Source of the DNA: Ramlibacter sp.
Lineage (GTDB): Bacteria; Pseudomonadota; Gammaproteobacteria; Burkholderiales; Burkholderiaceae_C
NCBI GenBank assembly: GCA_021156245.1
Contig: JAJNBO010000058.1
Coordinates: 1 to 9,650 of the forward strand
Direction: 5' to 3'
Length of the DNA stretch: 9,650 nt
Below, piece by piece: positions 6,923 to 9,650 of the stretch. The notes below the pieces were generated by a model. It did not search any database. It was not told the origin of the DNA and worked only from the letters and a program-made list of their open reading frames with translations. Position numbers and translations under genes: made by a program. Numbering within the stretch: the first letter of the stretch is position 1; each line of letters begins with the position of its first letter.

Positions 6923-9100
6923 TCAGAACACCAGCGCGCCTTCGCGCCCGGTCACGCGCACCAGGTGCGGAACATCGAGGATCAGGGCCACGGACCCGTC
7001 GCCCATCACCGTGGCGCCGGCGAGGCCGGGGACCTTGCGGAAATTGGTTTCGAGGCTCTTCACCACCACCTGCTGCTGGCCGACGAGTTCGTCCACCAGC
7101 AAGGCTGCCTTGGCGCCGTCGGTTTCCAGGATGACGGCGATGGCGTTGCCCTGCTCGCGCGCATTGCGCGGCGGGAACAGGCGCGCGAGGTGCAGCACCG
7201 GCAGGTATTCCTCGCGCACCCGCAGCGTGTCGCCGTGGCCGGGCAGCGCGTGCATCTGGTCGGCGGTGACGCTGAGCGACTCCACGACGCACGCCAGCGG
7301 CAGCACGTAGGTTTCGCCGCCGACCGCGATGGTCATCGCCTCCATGATCGCGAGCGTCAGCGGCACGCTGACGATGATGCGCGTGCCCTGGCCCTGCACC
7401 GATTGCAGGTCCACGGTGCCGCTGAGCGCCTGGATGTTGCGGCGGACCACGTCCATGCCCACGCCACGGCCGGACACGTCGGTCACCGCTTCCGCGGTGG
7501 AGAAGCCGGCCTCGAAGACGACCTGCCAGATCTCGTGATCGGGCGCGTCCGGCGAGAGCGGGATGCCCCGGCGGCGGGCGGCAGCGAGGATGCGGTCGCG
7601 GTTCATGCCGCGGCCGTCGTCGCTGACCTCGATGACGATGTTGCCGCCCCGCTGGCTGGCCTTGAGCGTCACCGTGCCCGCGGCGGGCTTGCCGGCGGCG
7701 ACGCGCTCGTCCGGCGGTTCCAGCCCGTGGTCGATGGCGTTGCGCACCAGGTGCGTCAGCGGGTCGGAAATCTTCTCGATGAGGCCGCGGTCCAGTTCGG
7801 TCGTCTCGCCGAACATCTTCAACTCCACCTTCTTGCCCAGGCGGGCCGACAGCTCGTGCACGACGCGCGGAAAGCGCTGGAACACGTTGGAGATCGGCAG
7901 CATGCGGATGGCGAGCACCGCCTCCTGCAGGTTGCGCGTGTGCCGCGACAGGTCGGCCAGTCCCGTGTTGCTGGCGTAGCGGTCGTCGTCGCCCGCTTCC
8001 GCCAGCGCACCGGTGCGCGCGAGCATCGCCTCGGTGATCACCAGCTCGCCCACCAGGTTGACCAGCAGGTCGATCTTCTCCGTGGAGACGCGGATGAAGG
8101 TCGTCTCGTGCGCCGTGGGCATCAGGTCATGCAGCACGTCCTGCTGCAGCGTGGCCGCCGCGGCCGGCGCCTTGGTGGCGCGCGCCTTGCGGAACTGCTC
8201 GGGCGAGACGAACAGGTCCACCGGGGCGGAGTCCTGGTGCTCGGCCGCCGCGAAGTCCGCGGGCTGCGGCAACGCGGTGCGCTCCTGCGCCTGGCGGCGG
8301 AACTCGGCCGGGTCGACGAAGAACTCGTCGAATTCGTTGGCCACGGCCGGCGACGCGGGGGCAGCAGGGGCGACCTCGGCCGCCGGCTCGGCGGCCATCA
8401 CGGATTCCGTGGAGGCGGCGGCCGTCGCCAGGTTCTCGATGGCGATCAGTTCGGGCGCCACGACGAGCGACAGCACGCTCTGCAGGTCCGCCATCGCGCC
8501 CTGCAGCTGCACGTCGAAGCCGACGCTGCCGTCCGCGCGGTTGTCCACCATGGTGTTCGAGATGGCGCCCATCTCGGACAGGCCGGTGAGCATCATGTCC
8601 AGTTCGATCTCGTCGATCGGTGCGGACAGCGGGCCGAGGCGCACGCGGAAGTCGCGCGTCACCGGGCCGGACTCGCCGTCGCGTGCGTCGGTCGCCGGCT
8701 GCGCGACGCGATCCCGCAGCAGCGACTCCGCTTCGCTCGCATCCGGCGCCTGCGCCAGCAGGCCGCGGCGATGCAGCACCTGCGAGCGCAGCGTGTCGCC
8801 GGCGCGCAGCATGGCGTCGATGTCATCCCCGGTGATGGGACGCTCGCCCTTGCGCAGCAGGTCCAGCAGGTTTTCCTGCAGGTGCGTGAGGGCGGCGATC
8901 TCGGCGCAGCCCAGCATCGCGGCGCTGCCCTTGATCGAATGCACCGCGCGGAAGATCGCGTTCAGGTCGTCGGGCGCGGGGGCATCCACGTCCAGGCGCA
9001 GCAGGATCGCCTCGACGTTGGCGAGGTGCTCCTGCGCTTCCTCGAAGAAGATCGTGCGGAAGGCGGCCGGGTCGCCGAAGCTGTTGGCGGACTGGAACAT
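6923..9100 (-). CDS. cheA: CheA, chemotaxis sensor histidine kinase
   Basis: CheA autophosphorylates under receptor control and passes phosphate to CheY and CheB. Domains in the 725-residue product: P1 HPt (about 1-115) with phosphorylatable H54 in AVHSIKGSAAMLG; a P2-like response-regulator docking domain (about 150-222); a flexible Ala/Pro-rich linker (about 223-332); P3 dimerisation helices (about 333-400, KIDLLVNLVGELVITEAML); P4 ATPase (about 401-580) with N-box LVRNAIDHG (451-459), G1 VSDDGRGMN (492-500) and G2 GRGVGMDVVRRNI (544-556); and a P5 CheW-like domain (about 582-725). There is no C-terminal receiver. The linker contains two copies of a short motif, FFVDPAEFRR and LFVSPEQFRK (see findings). 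GGAG lies 7 nt before the ATG, and the start is 16 nt after the cheY stop. All kinase motifs are intact, so it should be active. Confidence 0.98.
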   Translation of the reverse strand: MFQSANSFGDPAAFRTIFFEEAQEHLANVEAILLRLDVDAPAPDDLNAIFRAVHSIKGSAAMLGCAEIAALTHLQENLLDLLRKGERPITGDDIDAMLRAGDTLRSQVLHRRGLLAQAPDASEAESLLRDRVAQPATDARDGESGPVTRDFRVRLGPLSAPIDEIELDMMLTGLSEMGAISNTMVDNRADGSVGFDVQLQGAMADLQSVLSLVVAPELIAIENLATAAASTESVMAAEPAAEVAPAAPASPAVANEFDEFFVDPAEFRRQAQERTALPQPADFAAAEHQDSAPVDLFVSPEQFRKARATKAPAAAATLQQDVLHDLMPTAHETTFIRVSTEKIDLLVNLVGELVITEAMLARTGALAEAGDDDRYASNTGLADLSRHTRNLQEAVLAIRMLPISNVFQRFPRVVHELSARLGKKVELKMFGETTELDRGLIEKISDPLTHLVRNAIDHGLEPPDERVAAGKPAAGTVTLKASQRGGNIVIEVSDDGRGMNRDRILAAARRRGIPLSPDAPDHEIWQVVFEAGFSTAEAVTDVSGRGVGMDVVRRNIQALSGTVDLQSVQGQGTRIIVSVPLTLAIMEAMTIAVGGETYVLPLACVVESLSVTADQMHALPGHGDTLRVREEYLPVLHLARLFPPRNAREQGNAIAVILETDGAKAALLVDELVGQQQVVVKSLETNFRKVPGLAGATVMGDGSVALILDVPHLVRVTGREGALVF

Positions 9101-9116
9101 CGGGTTTCTCCGAGCC

Positions 9117-9479
9117 TCAGATGAACTTGCCGACGATGTCCAGCATGCGCTGGGGGTCGAAGGGCTTGGCCATCCAGCCAGTCGCGCCGGCCTCGCGGCC
9201 CTTCTGCTTGAGCTCCGGGCTGGCTTCGGTGGACAGGACGATCAGCGCCACGGGGTCGTACTTGGGCAACGCGCGCAGTTCGCGCACCAGCGTGACGCCG
9301 TCCATGCGGGGCATGTTGTGGTCCGTGACCACCAGGTCGAACACGCGCGTGCGCGCCAGCTCCAGCGCCTCGACGCCGTCGCCCGCCTCGGCCACTTCGT
9401 AGCCGGCGCCCTGCAGCACGGCGGCGACCATGGCCCGCATCGAGCGGGTGTCGTCGACCACCAGGATGGATTTGCTCAT
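9117..9479 (-). CDS. cheY: CheY-type single-domain response regulator
   Basis: This 120-residue stand-alone receiver is phosphorylated by CheA and carries the output signal, classically to the flagellar switch. All key positions are present: acidic pair D9/D10 (LVVDDT), phosphoacceptor D53 (VVTDHNMPRMDG), switch S83 (IVLSTEAS) and K105 (WMAKPF). An aromatic Trp (W102) sits where E. coli CheY has Tyr106. The GATGW(x)xKPFDP ending places it with the CheYs common outside enterobacteria rather than with E. coli CheY. GGAG lies 9 nt before the ATG. The start overlaps the stop of the upstream regulator by ATGA. Its place directly before cheA fits the cognate output protein; a role as phosphate sink is the alternative. 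Confidence 0.93.
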   Translation of the reverse strand: MSKSILVVDDTRSMRAMVAAVLQGAGYEVAEAGDGVEALELARTRVFDLVVTDHNMPRMDGVTLVRELRALPKYDPVALIVLSTEASPELKQKGREAGATGWMAKPFDPQRMLDIVGKFI

Positions 9480-9650
9480 GGCTTGCTGCTCCGGGATTTA
9501 TCGCGCTTGCGGCTGGAAGGAAGGAACTGGGCGATGACCTCCAGGAGGCGGTCTTCGTCGAGGGGCTTGGTCAGGTACTCGTCGCAGCCGGCGAGCGAGC
9601 CGCGCAGCTTGTCGAACGGGGAGCTGCGGCTGGTGAGCATCACCACCGCC
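9476..9650 (-). CDS. Response regulator receiver domain, C-terminal part (PilG-like; cut at right edge)
   Basis: The last 57 codons and stop of a gene entering from the right. The translation contains VVMLTSRSS (switch Thr), DKLRGSLAGCDEYLTKPLD (the invariant receiver Lys in TKP) and the final helix LLEVIAQF, followed by a basic tail (SSRKRDKSRSSKP). This is the second half of a receiver domain. The 'FDK.RG...G.D.YLTKP' pattern resembles PilG-type regulators of twitching-motility Chp systems more than classical CheY, but half a domain is too little to name it. It could equally be the end of a longer regulator. Its TGA overlaps the cheY ATG (ATGA), so it belongs to the same operon, and the cheY ribosome-binding site lies inside its last codons. 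Confidence 0.85.
   Translation of the reverse strand, partial: AVVMLTSRSSPFDKLRGSLAGCDEYLTKPLDEDRLLEVIAQFLPSSRKRDKSRSSKP

Noticed and set aside
5183..9124. Very long plus-strand open frame (about 1313 codons) opposite cheA and the sensor-bearing MCP
   Set aside because: It is an antisense shadow produced by GC-rich codon use. The translation is low-complexity (His, Arg, Gly, Asp and Val rich) with no domain, while the minus strand encodes complete, motif-rich proteins.
1..9650. tRNA or rRNA genes, CRISPR arrays, insertion sequences, attachment sites
   Set aside because: I saw no repeat-spacer pattern, transposase-like frame, terminal inverted repeats or RNA-gene signatures. The window is almost fully coding with one function set.

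Overview
The window carries one long chemotaxis operon, transcribed entirely on the minus strand (right to left), and the 5' part of a competence gene, also on the minus strand, downstream of it. Base composition is strongly GC-rich, with G/C at most third codon positions. Taxonomic inference: a high-GC betaproteobacterium of the Burkholderiales, plausibly Comamonadaceae-like. This rests on the gene content (CheD present, E. coli-type MCP cores with C-terminal WxxF tails) and on the style of the MCP and ComEC N-termini. No marker gene proves the genus.

In transcription order from the right edge: the C-terminal 57 codons of a receiver-domain response regulator (cut by the window edge, PilG-like ending), cheY, cheA, an MCP with a full periplasmic sensor domain, cheW, a second MCP that has almost no periplasmic domain, cheR, cheD and cheB. 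Gene junctions range from 4-nt ATGA overlaps (receiver/cheY and cheD/cheB) to gaps of at most 26 nt, so a single transcript is the natural reading. After cheB comes a 122-nt gap with a perfect 12-bp hairpin, then the first 215 codons of comEC, which runs off the left edge.

The genes form a nearly complete chemosensory pathway. The two receptors and CheW activate the kinase CheA, and CheA phosphorylates CheY (output) and CheB (adaptation). CheR methylates receptor glutamates, CheB removes the methyl groups or deamidates glutamines, and CheD deamidates glutamines. Both receptors end in an EWTxF pentapeptide that fits the WxxF tether used to recruit CheR/CheB. No cheZ, flagellar or pilus gene lies in the window, so the motility organelle served cannot be decided here.

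I see no evidence for a wholly new system. The points most worth a second look are the near-sensorless MCP, a duplicated short motif in the CheA linker, the missing cheZ combined with a PilG-like regulator at the head, and the hairpin between cheB and comEC.
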